Shown here piece by piece: positions 45,665 through 54,732 of a stretch of DNA of 64,000 nt. The stretch spans positions 1 to 64,000 of the forward strand of contig NZ_JPRH01000004.1 in NCBI RefSeq assembly GCF_000737705.1, written 5' to 3'. A model generated the notes under the pieces. That model ran no database searches. It had not been told where the DNA came from and saw only the letters and a program-made list of their open reading frames with translations. Numbering within the stretch: position 1 is the first letter of the stretch; each line of letters begins with the position of its first letter. Made by a program: the position numbers and the translations under genes. This DNA comes from Chryseobacterium soli (lineage in GTDB: Bacteria > Bacteroidota > Bacteroidia > Flavobacteriales > Weeksellaceae).

Positions 45665-46711
45665 TTAAAAATCATTCAGTTTCCTGTAAAAATCTAACGC
45701 TTTTAAAATGTTTTTCTGGCTGCAGTGATGATCGAATACACATGAACCTATTCCTGAAAGCAGAGAGAAATTAATTTTACTTTCCGTATTTTTTTTATCG
45801 TTTAATAACAATGCGGAAATATCTTCATCTTTAAAATCACTCACATCTAAATAAGGATAATACCGTTGGATATTTTCAATGATTATGGTTGAATCCTGCT
45901 CAGAAATCAGGCCCTCAAGATAAGCCAGGTGGGCTTCACAAATCATTCCCATTGCAACAGCCTCTCCATGAAGGATAGGATTTCCCTGCTCCAGGCATAA
46001 ACTTTCAATAGCATGACCGATAGTATGACCGAAGTTTAATGTTTTTCTGATATTTTTTTCATGAAAATCTTTTTCAACAACGTCCTGTTTAATATCCATA
46101 GAGGTCTGAATGTGCGGAATAATGCTTTCTACATCCAGTTTATGAATCTGTATAAGGCTTTCCCAATGTTTTTTATCGGCAATCAGTCCGTGTTTCAGCA
46201 TTTCTGCAAAACCGCTTCTTACTTCTTTAAAAGGAAGGCTATCTAAAAACTGAGGGTATACAAAAATCTGTTCAGGGAAGGTAAAAGTTCCTACCATATT
46301 TTTAAAATGCATCAGGTCAATTCCTGTTTTACCGCCGATGGAAGCGTCACACATGGATAAAAGAGTAGTGGGAATATTAATAAACTGTATTCCTCTTTTA
46401 TAGGTAGATGCCACAAAACCGCCCATATCGGTAATCACGCCGCCACCAAGATTGATGATCAGGGCTTTTCTGTCCGCCTGCATTTCCGTTAAAATTTCCC
46501 AAAGGTGATTGGCAGTCTGGATATTTTTCATTTCCTCACCGGCCTCAATCTCTAAAATTTCAAAACTCAAATCTGTCTCCAAATTGCCTAAAAGAACCGG
46601 CAGACAGTACTCATGAGTGTTTTCATCAACTAAAATAAAGATTTTGCTGAACGATTTTTCGTGCAAAAAATCATTTAATTGAGAGAAATTATCGTGTAAT
46701 AATGTTATCAT
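45665..46711 (-). CDS. aroB: 3-dehydroquinate synthase
   Basis: 348 residues from the ATG at 46711; the longer TTG start at 46753 overlaps the -7 element and is rejected. Second step of the shikimate pathway (DAHP to dehydroquinate, NAD and metal dependent). Motifs: VDENTHEYCLP, LNLGGGVITDMGGFVASTYKRG (NAD loop), PTTLLSMCDASIGGKTGID and the metal histidines in RKTLNFGHTIGHAIE and LHGEAVAMG. Normal length. Confidence 0.95.
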   Translation of the reverse strand: MITLLHDNFSQLNDFLHEKSFSKIFILVDENTHEYCLPVLLGNLETDLSFEILEIEAGEEMKNIQTANHLWEILTEMQADRKALIINLGGGVITDMGGFVASTYKRGIQFINIPTTLLSMCDASIGGKTGIDLMHFKNMVGTFTFPEQIFVYPQFLDSLPFKEVRSGFAEMLKHGLIADKKHWESLIQIHKLDVESIIPHIQTSMDIKQDVVEKDFHEKNIRKTLNFGHTIGHAIESLCLEQGNPILHGEAVAMGMICEAHLAYLEGLISEQDSTIIIENIQRYYPYLDVSDFKDEDISALLLNDKKNTESKINFSLLSGIGSCVFDHHCSQKNILKALDFYRKLNDF

Positions 46712-46750
46712 TTTTGGAATTTCTGTTACGTTAATTATAAAACTATATTG

Positions 46751-46758
46751 CAAAGTTA
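46751..46758 (-). promoter_or_regulatory. -7 element of aroB
   Basis: TAACTTTG on the minus strand, 40 bases before the ATG at 46711; decides against the longer start. Confidence 0.6.
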
Positions 46759-46791
46759 TGATTCTTAATTTTTAACTCGTAACTAAATTAC

Positions 46792-46799
46792 TATCTTTG
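46792..46799 (+). promoter_or_regulatory. -7 element of the pseudouridine synthase gene
   Basis: TATCTTTG, 16 bases before the ATG at 46815. Confidence 0.7.
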
Positions 46800-46814
46800 C
46801 AGAAATTTTTTAGA

Positions 46815-48005
46815 ATGAGCAGAGATAATAACAATTCAGAAAAGCCAAAAAGACCAAGAATTTCAACAAGAAAGAATTCTGATGATTCTCGTGCTTCAAG
46901 ATCCGTAAATTCTTCAGGATCAAAACCTTTTAAGAAACCTTTTACAAAAGATAGCGGAAGAGGCTCCGAACATACTGGTTCCAATTCAAAGTTTGAGAAA
47001 AAGCCTTTCAAAAGAAGTGAAGGGAGTTTTGAAGGCAGAGATGAGGATAAAAGCTCGAAGTTTGAGAAAAAACCTTATATCACAACCAGAAATGAGGAGA
47101 AAAAATCTTTCGGAAACTCTACACCCAAGAGAGGCGGTAGTGCAAGAAGTCAGGACGCTAAAGCCAGAGATAAGTATGAAAGAGGCAGCCTGAAATATGG
47201 CCGCAGACCGTCTTCCGGAGATGATAGAAATGAAGACAAAGCAAGATCTTTTGTACAGAAGAGAAGGTTCAACAAAATTGAAAAAGATGTTCATAAAGAC
47301 ACTATCCGTCTAAATAAATACATTGCTAATTCAGGAATCTGCAGCAGAAGAGAAGCTGATGAGCTGATTACCCAAGGCCTGGTAGAGGTGAATGGAAAAG
47401 TAGTTACTGAAATGGGCTATCAGGTAGAAAAGACTGATAAAGTAGTTTTTGACGGACAAAGCATTACTCCGGAAAAACCTGTTTATGTTCTTTTGAACAA
47501 GCCTAAAGGATATATTTCTACAACCAAAGATGACAAAGCCAGAAAAACGGTAATGGATCTTGTGGCAAATGCTTCTCCATACCGCGTTTTCCCGGTAGGA
47601 AGATTAGACCGTTCTACAACAGGGGTTATTCTTTTAACCAATGATGGGCATATGACGAAGAAATTAACGCATCCATCTTTTGAAGCGAAAAAAATCTATC
47701 ATGTAACGTTGGATAAGAAATTAACGAATGAAGACATGAAGTTGATTTTGGAAGGAATCCGTTTGGATGAAGGAATTGCTACGGTAGATCAGATTTCATT
47801 CATTGAAGGGAAACCTAAGAATGAAGTAGGAATTGAGATCCACATTGGATGGAACCGTGTGATCAGAAGAATTTTCCAACGACTTGGATATGAGGTTGAG
47901 GCCTTAGACAGAGTAATGTTTGCAGGTATGACGAAAAAGAATATCAAACGTGGACACTGGAGAATCCTTACGGAGCTTGAAGTGAATAACCTGAAAATGC
48001 TTTAA
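46815..48005 (+). CDS. RluB-type 23S rRNA pseudouridine synthase with long basic N-terminal tail
   Basis: 396 residues. The start is the ATG at 46815 after a -7 element; a TTG 18 bases earlier lies in that element. The first 155 residues or so are low complexity (Ser, Lys, Arg, Gly), probably a disordered RNA-binding tail. An S4 domain follows (IRLNKYIANSGICSRREADE), then the RsuA/RluB catalytic domain with GRLDRSTTGVILLTNDG, where the Asp of GRLD is the nucleophile. It likely modifies the large-subunit rRNA near the peptidyl transferase centre. The tail is much longer than in E. coli RluB. Confidence 0.9.
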   Translation: MSRDNNNSEKPKRPRISTRKNSDDSRASRSVNSSGSKPFKKPFTKDSGRGSEHTGSNSKFEKKPFKRSEGSFEGRDEDKSSKFEKKPYITTRNEEKKSFGNSTPKRGGSARSQDAKARDKYERGSLKYGRRPSSGDDRNEDKARSFVQKRRFNKIEKDVHKDTIRLNKYIANSGICSRREADELITQGLVEVNGKVVTEMGYQVEKTDKVVFDGQSITPEKPVYVLLNKPKGYISTTKDDKARKTVMDLVANASPYRVFPVGRLDRSTTGVILLTNDGHMTKKLTHPSFEAKKIYHVTLDKKLTNEDMKLILEGIRLDEGIATVDQISFIEGKPKNEVGIEIHIGWNRVIRRIFQRLGYEVEALDRVMFAGMTKKNIKRGHWRILTELEVNNLKML

Positions 48006-48060
48006 AAGCTTATACGAAAAGTAATAATTTTTAATTCTTACTTTGATTTTCAAAAAAAAT

Positions 48061-48094
48061 AAAAAGCGTAGTAAAATTATTTACCACGCTTTTT
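48061..48094. terminator. Terminator between the pseudouridine synthase and pncA
   Basis: AAAAAGCGTAGTAAA and TTTACCACGCTTTTT, a 15-bp stem with one mismatch and T-rich ends on both strands. Confidence 0.85.
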
Positions 48095-48116
48095 TGTATT
48101 ATAAAGAGATGTGTTT

Positions 48117-48722
48117 CTATCCTAACATAGTCACTCCTTTCTGTAGCATATCGTAGATGGCGTCTCTGCCGTTGTCAGGTTTTACATTCACCGCTTTTGT
48201 TCCATTAAAATGCAGACATGTAATATACCCGTTGCTTACTGCATCCAGACAGGTAAACTTTACACAATAATCCATGGCAAGACCTACCACTTCAAGCAAT
48301 TGAATATCATGGTATTTCAAGAAATCATCCAGACCGGTTTTCATGAAATGGTTATTGTCCTGGAAGCCACTGTAGCTGTCAATTTCAGGGTTTTTTCCTT
48401 TTTGAATGATATGGGTTACTTTATCTCTGTTTAAATCTTTATGGAATTCTGCTCCAAAAGTCCCCTGAACGCAATGATCCGGCCACATAAACTGTGGAAC
48501 ACTGTTTAGAATGATGCTTTCTCCTACATTTCTTCCGTTATTGCTGGCGAAGCTTTTATGGTTAGAAGGATGCCAGTCCTGAGTTAAAACAATCTGATCA
48601 TACTCATTTTCTTCCATCAGAAGATTAATATAAGGAATGATTTCATTAGATCCCGGAACAGCTAATGCTCCACCTTCACAAAAATCATTTTGTACATCTA
48701 CTATTATTAATGCTTTTTTCAT
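48117..48722 (-). CDS. pncA: Nicotinamidase
   Basis: A 201-residue isochorismatase-fold amidase that hydrolyses nicotinamide to nicotinate for NAD salvage. Catalytic triad: D9 (IVDVQNDF), K108 (IQKGKNPEIDSYS) and C153 (GLAMDYCVKFT). Metal ligands D49/H51 (TQDWH) and H83 (PDHCVQG). All key residues are present. Confidence 0.94.
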   Translation of the reverse strand: MKKALIIVDVQNDFCEGGALAVPGSNEIIPYINLLMEENEYDQIVLTQDWHPSNHKSFASNNGRNVGESIILNSVPQFMWPDHCVQGTFGAEFHKDLNRDKVTHIIQKGKNPEIDSYSGFQDNNHFMKTGLDDFLKYHDIQLLEVVGLAMDYCVKFTCLDAVSNGYITCLHFNGTKAVNVKPDNGRDAIYDMLQKGVTMLG

Positions 48723-48901
48723 ATTTAGATTTCTCGAATTTTAAATTTACAAAAAACTAATCTTCAAAAATTTGTCCAAAACAGAATTATCGGACAAATC
48801 GGCATTCTCTGAAACATTTTGGTATAAAGGTTTTTCAATCTAAAAAGAAAATAATTACAACCAGTATCAGGTTTCAGGTTATAAACCAACTGTCAATAGC
48901 T

Positions 48902-48909
48902 TATCTTTG
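48902..48909 (+). promoter_or_regulatory. -7 element of the DEAD-box helicase gene
   Basis: TATCTTTG, 19 bases before the ATG at 48928. Confidence 0.65.
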
Positions 48910-48927
48910 CAGGAAATAAGTATTTTT

Positions 48928-50070
48928 ATGTCATTTGAGTCGTTAGGATTATCACACAATATTATTCATTCTGTCAACAAATTAGGCTATCTGAAACCAT
49001 TTCCCATTCAGGAGCAGGCTATTCCTGTCATTATGCAGGGAAAGGATCTGATGGGAATTGCACAGACCGGTTCCGGAAAAACGGCTTGTTTTGTAATGCC
49101 TATTTTAGAAAAATTACAGCATACAGAAAGTAAAAAAGACCGTAATATTCAGGTGTTGATATTGGTTCCTACCCGTGAGTTAGCGATTCAGATTGATGAA
49201 GTGTTCAGGGCTTTCACGGAGAATTTAAAGCGTGAAATCCGTACGATGGCTGTATATGGCGGGGTTTCTATCAATCCACAGATGAAAGGAATGTTTGGGG
49301 TAGAGATTCTGATCGCAACACCCGGACGTTTGCTGGATTTAATTGATCATAAGGCGCTGAGCATTTCAGGAATTCAACATTTGGTGATCGATGAAGCTGA
49401 TAAAATGTTTCAGTTAGGCTTTGAAGAAGAAATGAATAAGCTTTTCGCGATGATGCCGGTCATGAAGCAAACGACTTTATTCTCAGCAACGTTGAATGAT
49501 AAGGTTGCCGAAATGAAAGAACGTTTATCCATCCATCCTACCATTATTGAAATTAAAAAAGAAGAAGTTGAGATCGATAATATTGAGCAGTTGGCTTATC
49601 ACGTTTCTCCGGAGAACAAAGGTCCTTTCTTACGGTATTTAATCAAAGAAAAGAAGGTTGAAAAAGCTTTAATTTTTGTTTCATCTACCAAATCTGCAGA
49701 TAGTTTAGTGGAAAAACTTAAAAAGAATAAAATTAAGGCAGTAGCCATCCACAGTCAAAAATCACAAGGTGCCCGTAGAAATAATTTAGAAGAATTTAAA
49801 GTAAACGGTGCCCAGATTCTGGTTGCTACAGACTTAATTGGCCGTGGTATTCACATCGAGTCTTTACCTTGCGTTATCAATTACGAATTGCCCCGTTCGC
49901 CTTTAGATTACATTCACCGTATTGGTAGAACAGGTCGTGCCAACGAAAAAGGGACTGCCATCAGTCTTTTAACGGATGATGAACTGCAGCACTTCAGAGT
50001 GATTCAAAAGAAGATGGGCAAGAAAGTGACTTTACAAAGAACAGAGGATATTAACCTTCACGGTTATTAG
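48928..50070 (+). CDS. DEAD-box RNA helicase
   Basis: 380 residues from the ATG at 48928 (MSFESLGLSHN). ATP-dependent RNA unwinding or remodelling. Motifs in order: Q motif (PFPIQEQAIP), Walker A (AQTGSGKT), PTRELAIQ, DEAD (VIDEADKMF), SAT (FSATL), and the second domain with ATDLIGRGI and HRIGRTGR. There is no long C-terminal extension, as in minimal RhlE-like helicases. Its exact RNA partner is unknown. Confidence 0.94.
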   Translation: MSFESLGLSHNIIHSVNKLGYLKPFPIQEQAIPVIMQGKDLMGIAQTGSGKTACFVMPILEKLQHTESKKDRNIQVLILVPTRELAIQIDEVFRAFTENLKREIRTMAVYGGVSINPQMKGMFGVEILIATPGRLLDLIDHKALSISGIQHLVIDEADKMFQLGFEEEMNKLFAMMPVMKQTTLFSATLNDKVAEMKERLSIHPTIIEIKKEEVEIDNIEQLAYHVSPENKGPFLRYLIKEKKVEKALIFVSSTKSADSLVEKLKKNKIKAVAIHSQKSQGARRNNLEEFKVNGAQILVATDLIGRGIHIESLPCVINYELPRSPLDYIHRIGRTGRANEKGTAISLLTDDELQHFRVIQKKMGKKVTLQRTEDINLHGY

Positions 50071-50085
50071 CATATAAATTTCAAC

Positions 50086-50120
50086 AAAAAGCTTCGATGG
50101 TAACAACATTGAGGCTTTTT
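50086..50120 (+). terminator. Terminator of the helicase gene
   Basis: AAAAAGCTTCGATG and CATTGAGGCTTTTT pair over 14 bases with two mismatches, followed by TTTAG. Confidence 0.75.
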
Positions 50121-50306
50121 TTAGCCATAAATCTGTTGGTTAATTTACACATTCCTGGCTTATAAATTATAATAGGGGACAATTAACATTTTTTTCATTT
50201 TAGATTCTTGAATTTTTGATAAATTTACAATAACAAATAGTTAAATAAATTGTCTAAAAAAAGAGTCGCCGGACAAAACGACAACCATACAATTAAAACT
50301 GATACA

Positions 50307-50843
50307 ATGACCAACTTAGACCAGAAAAGGTTTCCAATAGGCGAGTACCAACAGCCTGCAAACATTTGCGATATCAAGCTTGATGAATATATTAAAGTCA
50401 TCAAAAACTTTCCGGAAAAGCTTAAAAACTTAATAGAAGACCTTTCTGATGATCAGTTGGATACCCCTTACAGGGAAGGAGGCTGGACGGTAAGACAGCT
50501 CGTTAATCATATTGCAGACAGCCATATCAACAGTTTTATTCGTCTTAAACTGGCCTTAACGGAGGATAACCCAACTATACGCCCCTATGATGAAGCCAAA
50601 TGGGCGGAACTTCAGGACAGTGTAAATATGCCGATAAAACCTGCCATGAGAATGATTAAAGGAACGCACCAGAGATGGGCTGCGTTGCTTAAAAGTCTCA
50701 CCAATAAACAGTTTGAGCGGACTTTTCATCATCCGGAGCAAAACAAAGATTATGATTTAAGAAATTATCTTGCAATCTATGTTTGGCATTGCAACCACCA
50801 TTTTGCGCACATAGAAAATCTGAAGATCGAAAAGGGCTGGTGA
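50307..50843 (+). CDS. YfiT/BstA-like DinB-fold metal-dependent protein
   Basis: 178 residues from the ATG at 50307; an open frame back to a TTG at 50250 has no support. Family hallmarks: PIGEYQQP near the start, YREGGWTVRQLVNHIADSHINS, and YVWHCNHHFAHIENL at the C-terminus, giving the His triad for a metal. Family members include the bacillithiol-S-transferase BstA (YfiT). A bacillithiol role is supported by the YtxJ gene two genes downstream. The stop overlaps the next start (GTGA), so translation is coupled. Confidence 0.87.
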   Translation: MTNLDQKRFPIGEYQQPANICDIKLDEYIKVIKNFPEKLKNLIEDLSDDQLDTPYREGGWTVRQLVNHIADSHINSFIRLKLALTEDNPTIRPYDEAKWAELQDSVNMPIKPAMRMIKGTHQRWAALLKSLTNKQFERTFHHPEQNKDYDLRNYLAIYVWHCNHHFAHIENLKIEKGW

Positions 50844-51298
50844 AAAAAAGTCTGCATAACCGAGCTGATTTTGAGGAAATCCGGCAAAGAATTTCCGGTC
50901 TTTCAGAAGATTCTCCTGCAAAATGGGGAAAAATGAAGGCTGCCCAAATGATGAAGCATTGTGATCTTGTTCTGCAGGTGGCGTTGAAAAACATTGATCT
51001 CCCGCGTGTCAATGTCATTTTTGGGGCAATAGGAATTATGGCAAAAATAGAAATGCAGCTATTTAATAATGGAATTCCCCGAAACATGCCTACTTTTCAA
51101 AAACTTATCGTTAATTTTGAATGTGATTTTGATGAAACCAAAAAAGAACTCTTACAAACATTAGAGGCATATTGGAAAGCATTTGAACATAAAAATCTCC
51201 CTGACAGACATGAACTTTTTGGTGAAATGACAGAGAAAGACTGGGGATTTTTAGAATATAAACATCTGAATCACCATTTTAAACAGTTTAATATATGA
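50840..51298 (+). CDS. DUF1569-like DinB-related protein
   Basis: 152 residues from the GTG at 50840, which overlaps the preceding stop by 4 bases; an earlier frame start inside the previous gene is not needed. Helical, with KMKAAQMMKHCDLVLQVAL and EYKHLNHHFKQF, fitting DUF1569/DinB-like proteins with metal-binding histidines. Substrate unknown. It overlaps the next gene by 4 bases (ATGA). Confidence 0.78.
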   Translation: MKKSLHNRADFEEIRQRISGLSEDSPAKWGKMKAAQMMKHCDLVLQVALKNIDLPRVNVIFGAIGIMAKIEMQLFNNGIPRNMPTFQKLIVNFECDFDETKKELLQTLEAYWKAFEHKNLPDRHELFGEMTEKDWGFLEYKHLNHHFKQFNI

Positions 51299-51675
51299 GT
51301 TTTTTTGATAAAATATTTGGCGGAAAGGAAGAGCAATCGCAACAGAAATCTTTCTGGAAAAAAATACAGTCTGAGGAAGATTTAGCAGCTGCTATTGAAC
51401 AATCGCACACAGGACGGATTGCTATATTTAAGCATTCTACAAGCTGTTTTATTAGTAAAACGGTATTGAGGAATTTTGAAAAAGAATTGGAAAACAGTGA
51501 TCAGCAGGCAGCAGATTTGTATTATCTGGATTTGCTGGCTCACAGACCTATTTCAAATAAAATAGCTGAGGAATTCGGGATCAGACATGAAAGTCCCCAA
51601 TTAATTGTAATTGAAAACGGGAAGGCGGTTAAAAACGCTTCGCATCAGGACATATCTATAAGCCAGCTTGTATAA
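51295..51675 (+). CDS. ytxJ: YtxJ-like bacilliredoxin-type protein
   Basis: 126 residues of thioredoxin-like fold. The active site KHSTSCFISK has one cysteine (C51), as in the monothiol bacilliredoxin YtxJ, which removes bacillithiol from proteins. SPQLIVIENGK supplies the cis-Pro region. It overlaps both neighbours and belongs to a four-gene operon of bacillithiol-linked families. Confidence 0.85.
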   Translation: MSFFDKIFGGKEEQSQQKSFWKKIQSEEDLAAAIEQSHTGRIAIFKHSTSCFISKTVLRNFEKELENSDQQAADLYYLDLLAHRPISNKIAEEFGIRHESPQLIVIENGKAVKNASHQDISISQLV

Positions 51676-52268
51676 TGAAGAACATCAACAATTATTTAGC
51701 TCAGGTCTTAAATGTTCCCATTGAAAAGGTGAACATGTGCAGTCTGCATTATGAAGTAAAAAAAATTCCGAAAAACCAGTTTCTTTTACAGTATGGTGAA
51801 ATCTGCAGATATATTTTCTTTGTAGAAAAAGGCCTTATAAAAATGTATTCCATTGATAAAAACGGAAAAGAACATATTATTCAGTTTGCTCCTGAAAGCT
51901 GGCTGATATCCGACCGAAGCAGTCTTTATTTCAATGAAAAATCCAATTATTACATAGAAGCGGTTGAGGATTCTGAGATTTTATTTCTACACCCTGATTT
52001 TTTCAATAAACTGGTTGAGCAGTTTCCGAACAGCATTGAGAGAAGTGATATTCTGCTACAGAAGCATATCAGAAGTCTTCAGAACAGGATCAATTCTTTG
52101 CTTGGTGAGACAGCAGAAGAGCGATACATGAAGTTCATCAAAATGTATCCTGATTTGCTGCTTAGAGTCCCGCAATGGATGATCGCCTCTTATCTCGGTA
52201 TTACTCCCGAAAGTCTTAGCCGTGTCAGAAAAGAACTGGCCAGAAAAAACTTTGTTCCAGATAAATAG
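51675..52268 (+). CDS. Crp/Fnr-family transcriptional regulator
   Basis: 197 residues: a cyclic-nucleotide-binding-like domain (FLLQYGEICRYIFFVEKGLI, 15-120) and a C-terminal HTH (about 150-190, RVPQWMIASYLGITPESLSR). No FNR-type cysteine cluster is visible. The start ATG overlaps the ytxJ stop (TAATG). It probably regulates this operon or thiol stress genes. Confidence 0.88.
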   Translation: MKNINNYLAQVLNVPIEKVNMCSLHYEVKKIPKNQFLLQYGEICRYIFFVEKGLIKMYSIDKNGKEHIIQFAPESWLISDRSSLYFNEKSNYYIEAVEDSEILFLHPDFFNKLVEQFPNSIERSDILLQKHIRSLQNRINSLLGETAEERYMKFIKMYPDLLLRVPQWMIASYLGITPESLSRVRKELARKNFVPDK

Positions 52269-52271
52269 CCG

Positions 52272-53684
52272 TTATAGTTTTTTAGCCATATTTCCGACCT
52301 GCTGGAGTTTAAGCCTGGTTTCTTCAGACCATGGGAGGCCTATACACAAACGCATACAGTTTTCAAACTGATCCTGGAGGGTAAACATCCTGCCGGGAGC
52401 AATGCTTATATTTTCCTTGATGGCTAGGTCATACAGTTTTCTGGTCTGGATATTTTTATCAAATTCAACCCAGAGAGAAAGTCCGCCCTGAGGCCGGCTT
52501 GTTTTTGTGCCTGCAGGAAAAGATTCGGCGATGGTCTGCACATAATTCTGATAATTACTCTGAAGCGTTTTCCGCAACTGATGAAGGTGTTTTTCATATC
52601 TTCCTGTTTTCAGGAAATTGGCTACAGCCTCATTCACAATCGAAATAGAGGAAGTGGAGTGGAGGAGTTTAAGTTTCAGGATTTTATCTTTATATTTTCC
52701 GGGGGCAATCCATCCGACACGGTATCCCGGTGCCAGTGTTTTTGATATGGAGCTGCAATATAAAACGTTCCCTTCTTTATCAAATGATTTACAGCATTTA
52801 GGGCGATGGGATCCGAAATAAATATCTCCATAAACATCATCTTCAATCAAAGGGATATTGTGTTCTGCCAGTAATCTTACCACTTCTTTTTTGTTTTCAT
52901 CGGACATACAGCTTCCCAGCGGGGTATTGAAATTGGGAATCAACAGACAGATATCAATAGCAGGAATTACTTTTTTCAGCGTTTCTATTTCAATTCCTGT
53001 TGAAGGATGCGTGGGGAGTTCCAGTACTTTAAGCCCTAAACCGGTTGCTAACTGCAAAATACCCGGATAGCACGGACTTTCTATAGCAATGGTGTCTCCT
53101 GGCTTCCCTAAAGCCATTAAGCAGAAGGATAAAGCATTCATACCGCCGTTGGTGGTCACCAAATCGGTCTCATTAAAATTTCCACCCCATGATAATGATC
53201 GAAGAGCGATCATTCTTCTTAATTTAAGATTACCCTGAAGTTCTTCGTATTCCGTTCCGCCTGCTTTTAAGGCTCTTGTTGCGCTTACAATTTCTTTTTT
53301 AAGCTTAGCCAGCGGCAAAAGATCCCCGGATGGAATGGCAATAGAGAAAAGGGTAAGATCATTTTTACCCATATTTTCATATACGGTACTGATCAGTTCA
53401 TCGGGTTCATTATGATTGGCAATTAAAGAAGGACGGCTGGCTTCGGGCAGAGGCAGGGTAATCGCAAGAGAAGCACTGACAAAATACCCCGATTGCGGTT
53501 TTGAATCAATAAGCGATTGGGATTCCAGTTCCAGGAAAATACGTTTTGCCGTATTCATACTGATCTGGTGTTCCTTGCATAACGTTCTTACGGATGGAAG
53601 TTTATCACCCGATTTTAAAGCGCCGCTTCTGATCTGTGCGGCAATCCCGTTAGCTATTTCTGTGTATAAAAATTCTTTACTCAT
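52272..53684 (-). CDS. MocR/PdxR-type GntR regulator with aminotransferase-like domain
   Basis: 470 residues: a GntR winged HTH (1-70, GDKLPSVRTLCKEHQISMNT), a linker, and a fold-type I aminotransferase-like domain. The PLP-binding lysine lies in SSISKTLAPGYRVGW, and SPCYPGILQLA and NFNTPLGSCMS line the cofactor site. MocR proteins bind PLP and regulate, often the divergent gene. Here that is an EamA exporter. It is likely a PLP- or amino-acid-responsive activator. The stop lies 3 bases after the convergent Crp gene. Confidence 0.9.
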   Translation of the reverse strand: MSKEFLYTEIANGIAAQIRSGALKSGDKLPSVRTLCKEHQISMNTAKRIFLELESQSLIDSKPQSGYFVSASLAITLPLPEASRPSLIANHNEPDELISTVYENMGKNDLTLFSIAIPSGDLLPLAKLKKEIVSATRALKAGGTEYEELQGNLKLRRMIALRSLSWGGNFNETDLVTTNGGMNALSFCLMALGKPGDTIAIESPCYPGILQLATGLGLKVLELPTHPSTGIEIETLKKVIPAIDICLLIPNFNTPLGSCMSDENKKEVVRLLAEHNIPLIEDDVYGDIYFGSHRPKCCKSFDKEGNVLYCSSISKTLAPGYRVGWIAPGKYKDKILKLKLLHSTSSISIVNEAVANFLKTGRYEKHLHQLRKTLQSNYQNYVQTIAESFPAGTKTSRPQGGLSLWVEFDKNIQTRKLYDLAIKENISIAPGRMFTLQDQFENCMRLCIGLPWSEETRLKLQQVGNMAKKL

Positions 53685-53690
53685 AGTTCA

Positions 53691-53732
53691 ACTGTGCTCA
53701 TGTAAATATACAAAACTGATACTGTGTTTATC
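53691..53732. promoter_or_regulatory. Direct repeats between MocR regulator and EamA gene
   Basis: ACTGTGCTCATG (53691-53702) and ACTGTGTTTATC (53721-53732) have starts exactly 30 bases apart, about three helical turns. MocR regulators typically bind direct repeats in the divergent promoter region, so these are good operator candidates. Confidence 0.55.
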
Positions 53733-53745
53733 CGTTTATCCTTTC

Positions 53746-53753
53746 TAATTTTG
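53746..53753 (+). promoter_or_regulatory. -7 element of the EamA transporter gene
   Basis: TAATTTTG, 26 bases before the ATG and just downstream of the two direct repeats. Confidence 0.6.
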
Positions 53754-53778
53754 CTTCAATAAATAAAATGTACATCAA

Positions 53779-54663
53779 ATGATCACAGAAAAAATATCAA
53801 AAGAACAGGCTTTAAGTGGATGGATTAACGGTTTTATCGGGGTTTTACTGTTTAGTGGATCTATGCCGGCCACAAAATTAGCGGTAATGGATATGAGTCC
53901 CATTTTTGTAACGATTGCCCGTGCTGGAATTGCCGGTGTCCTTGCATTGGGTGTTTTATTGGTTTATAAAGAAAAACGTCCAGCAAAAAATCAGATATTT
54001 CCATTGATACTGGTGTCAATTGGCTGTGTGATTGGGTTTCCGCTTCTTTCTGCATTGGCACTTCAGTATTTAACTTCGGCACATTCTATTGTATTTTTGG
54101 GAATGCTCCCTCTGGCAACAGCCATATTTGGAGTTTTCCGTGGTGGAGAAAGGCCACATCCTGTATTTTGGTTTTTTTCGATTGTTGGCAGTCTTTTAGT
54201 AATTGGGTATGCAGTTGCTCAGGGGATTTCTGCATCGCCTATAGGAGATATCCTGATGTTGGTAGCGGTAATCTTATGTGGAATGGGCTATGCTGAAGGT
54301 GCAAAACTTTCTAAAACATTAGGGGGATGGCAGGTGATTTCGTGGGCGCTGGTGCTGTCTTTACCGTTGATGATTCCATTATTCTTCATCTATTTTCCGG
54401 ATAACATACAAGATGTTACGGTGAATGGATGGTTTGGATTGGCCTATATTTCTTTGTTCAGCATGTTTATAGGTTTTATATTCTGGTATAAAGGGTTGGC
54501 GCAGGGCGGAATCACAACCGTGGGTCAGTTACAGCTTTTACAGCCGTTTTTTGGATTGGCGCTGGCTGCTTATTTTCTTCATGAGCAGGTGAGTATGGGA
54601 ATGCTCGGAGTAACTGTTGGGGTTATTCTATGTGTTGCTGGAACTAAAAAATTTGCTAAATAA
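53779..54663 (+). CDS. EamA/DMT-family transporter
   Basis: 294 residues with about ten membrane helices in two EamA repeats (GSMPATKLAVMDMSPIFVTI in the first, GEMGYAEGAKLS and TTVGQLQLLQPFFGL in the second). Members export amino acids or other metabolites. It diverges from the MocR regulator gene and shares its control region, so the exported compound is likely what the regulator responds to. Ends before the hairpin at 54706. Confidence 0.88.
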   Translation: MITEKISKEQALSGWINGFIGVLLFSGSMPATKLAVMDMSPIFVTIARAGIAGVLALGVLLVYKEKRPAKNQIFPLILVSIGCVIGFPLLSALALQYLTSAHSIVFLGMLPLATAIFGVFRGGERPHPVFWFFSIVGSLLVIGYAVAQGISASPIGDILMLVAVILCGMGYAEGAKLSKTLGGWQVISWALVLSLPLMIPLFFIYFPDNIQDVTVNGWFGLAYISLFSMFIGFIFWYKGLAQGGITTVGQLQLLQPFFGLALAAYFLHEQVSMGMLGVTVGVILCVAGTKKFAK

Positions 54664-54705
54664 AATATATTGATGCTGTTTATAAATATTCAATATATTT
54701 CTTAT

Positions 54706-54732
54706 ATCCATAATTTTATTATGGATTTTTTA
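54706..54732 (+). terminator. Terminator of the EamA gene
   Basis: ATCCATAAT-TTT-ATTATGGAT followed by TTTTTTATT; AT-rich but well formed. Confidence 0.65.

Noticed and set aside
46712..46753. N-terminal extension of AroB from a TTG
   Set aside because: It overlaps the -7 promoter element and gives an atypical N-terminus.
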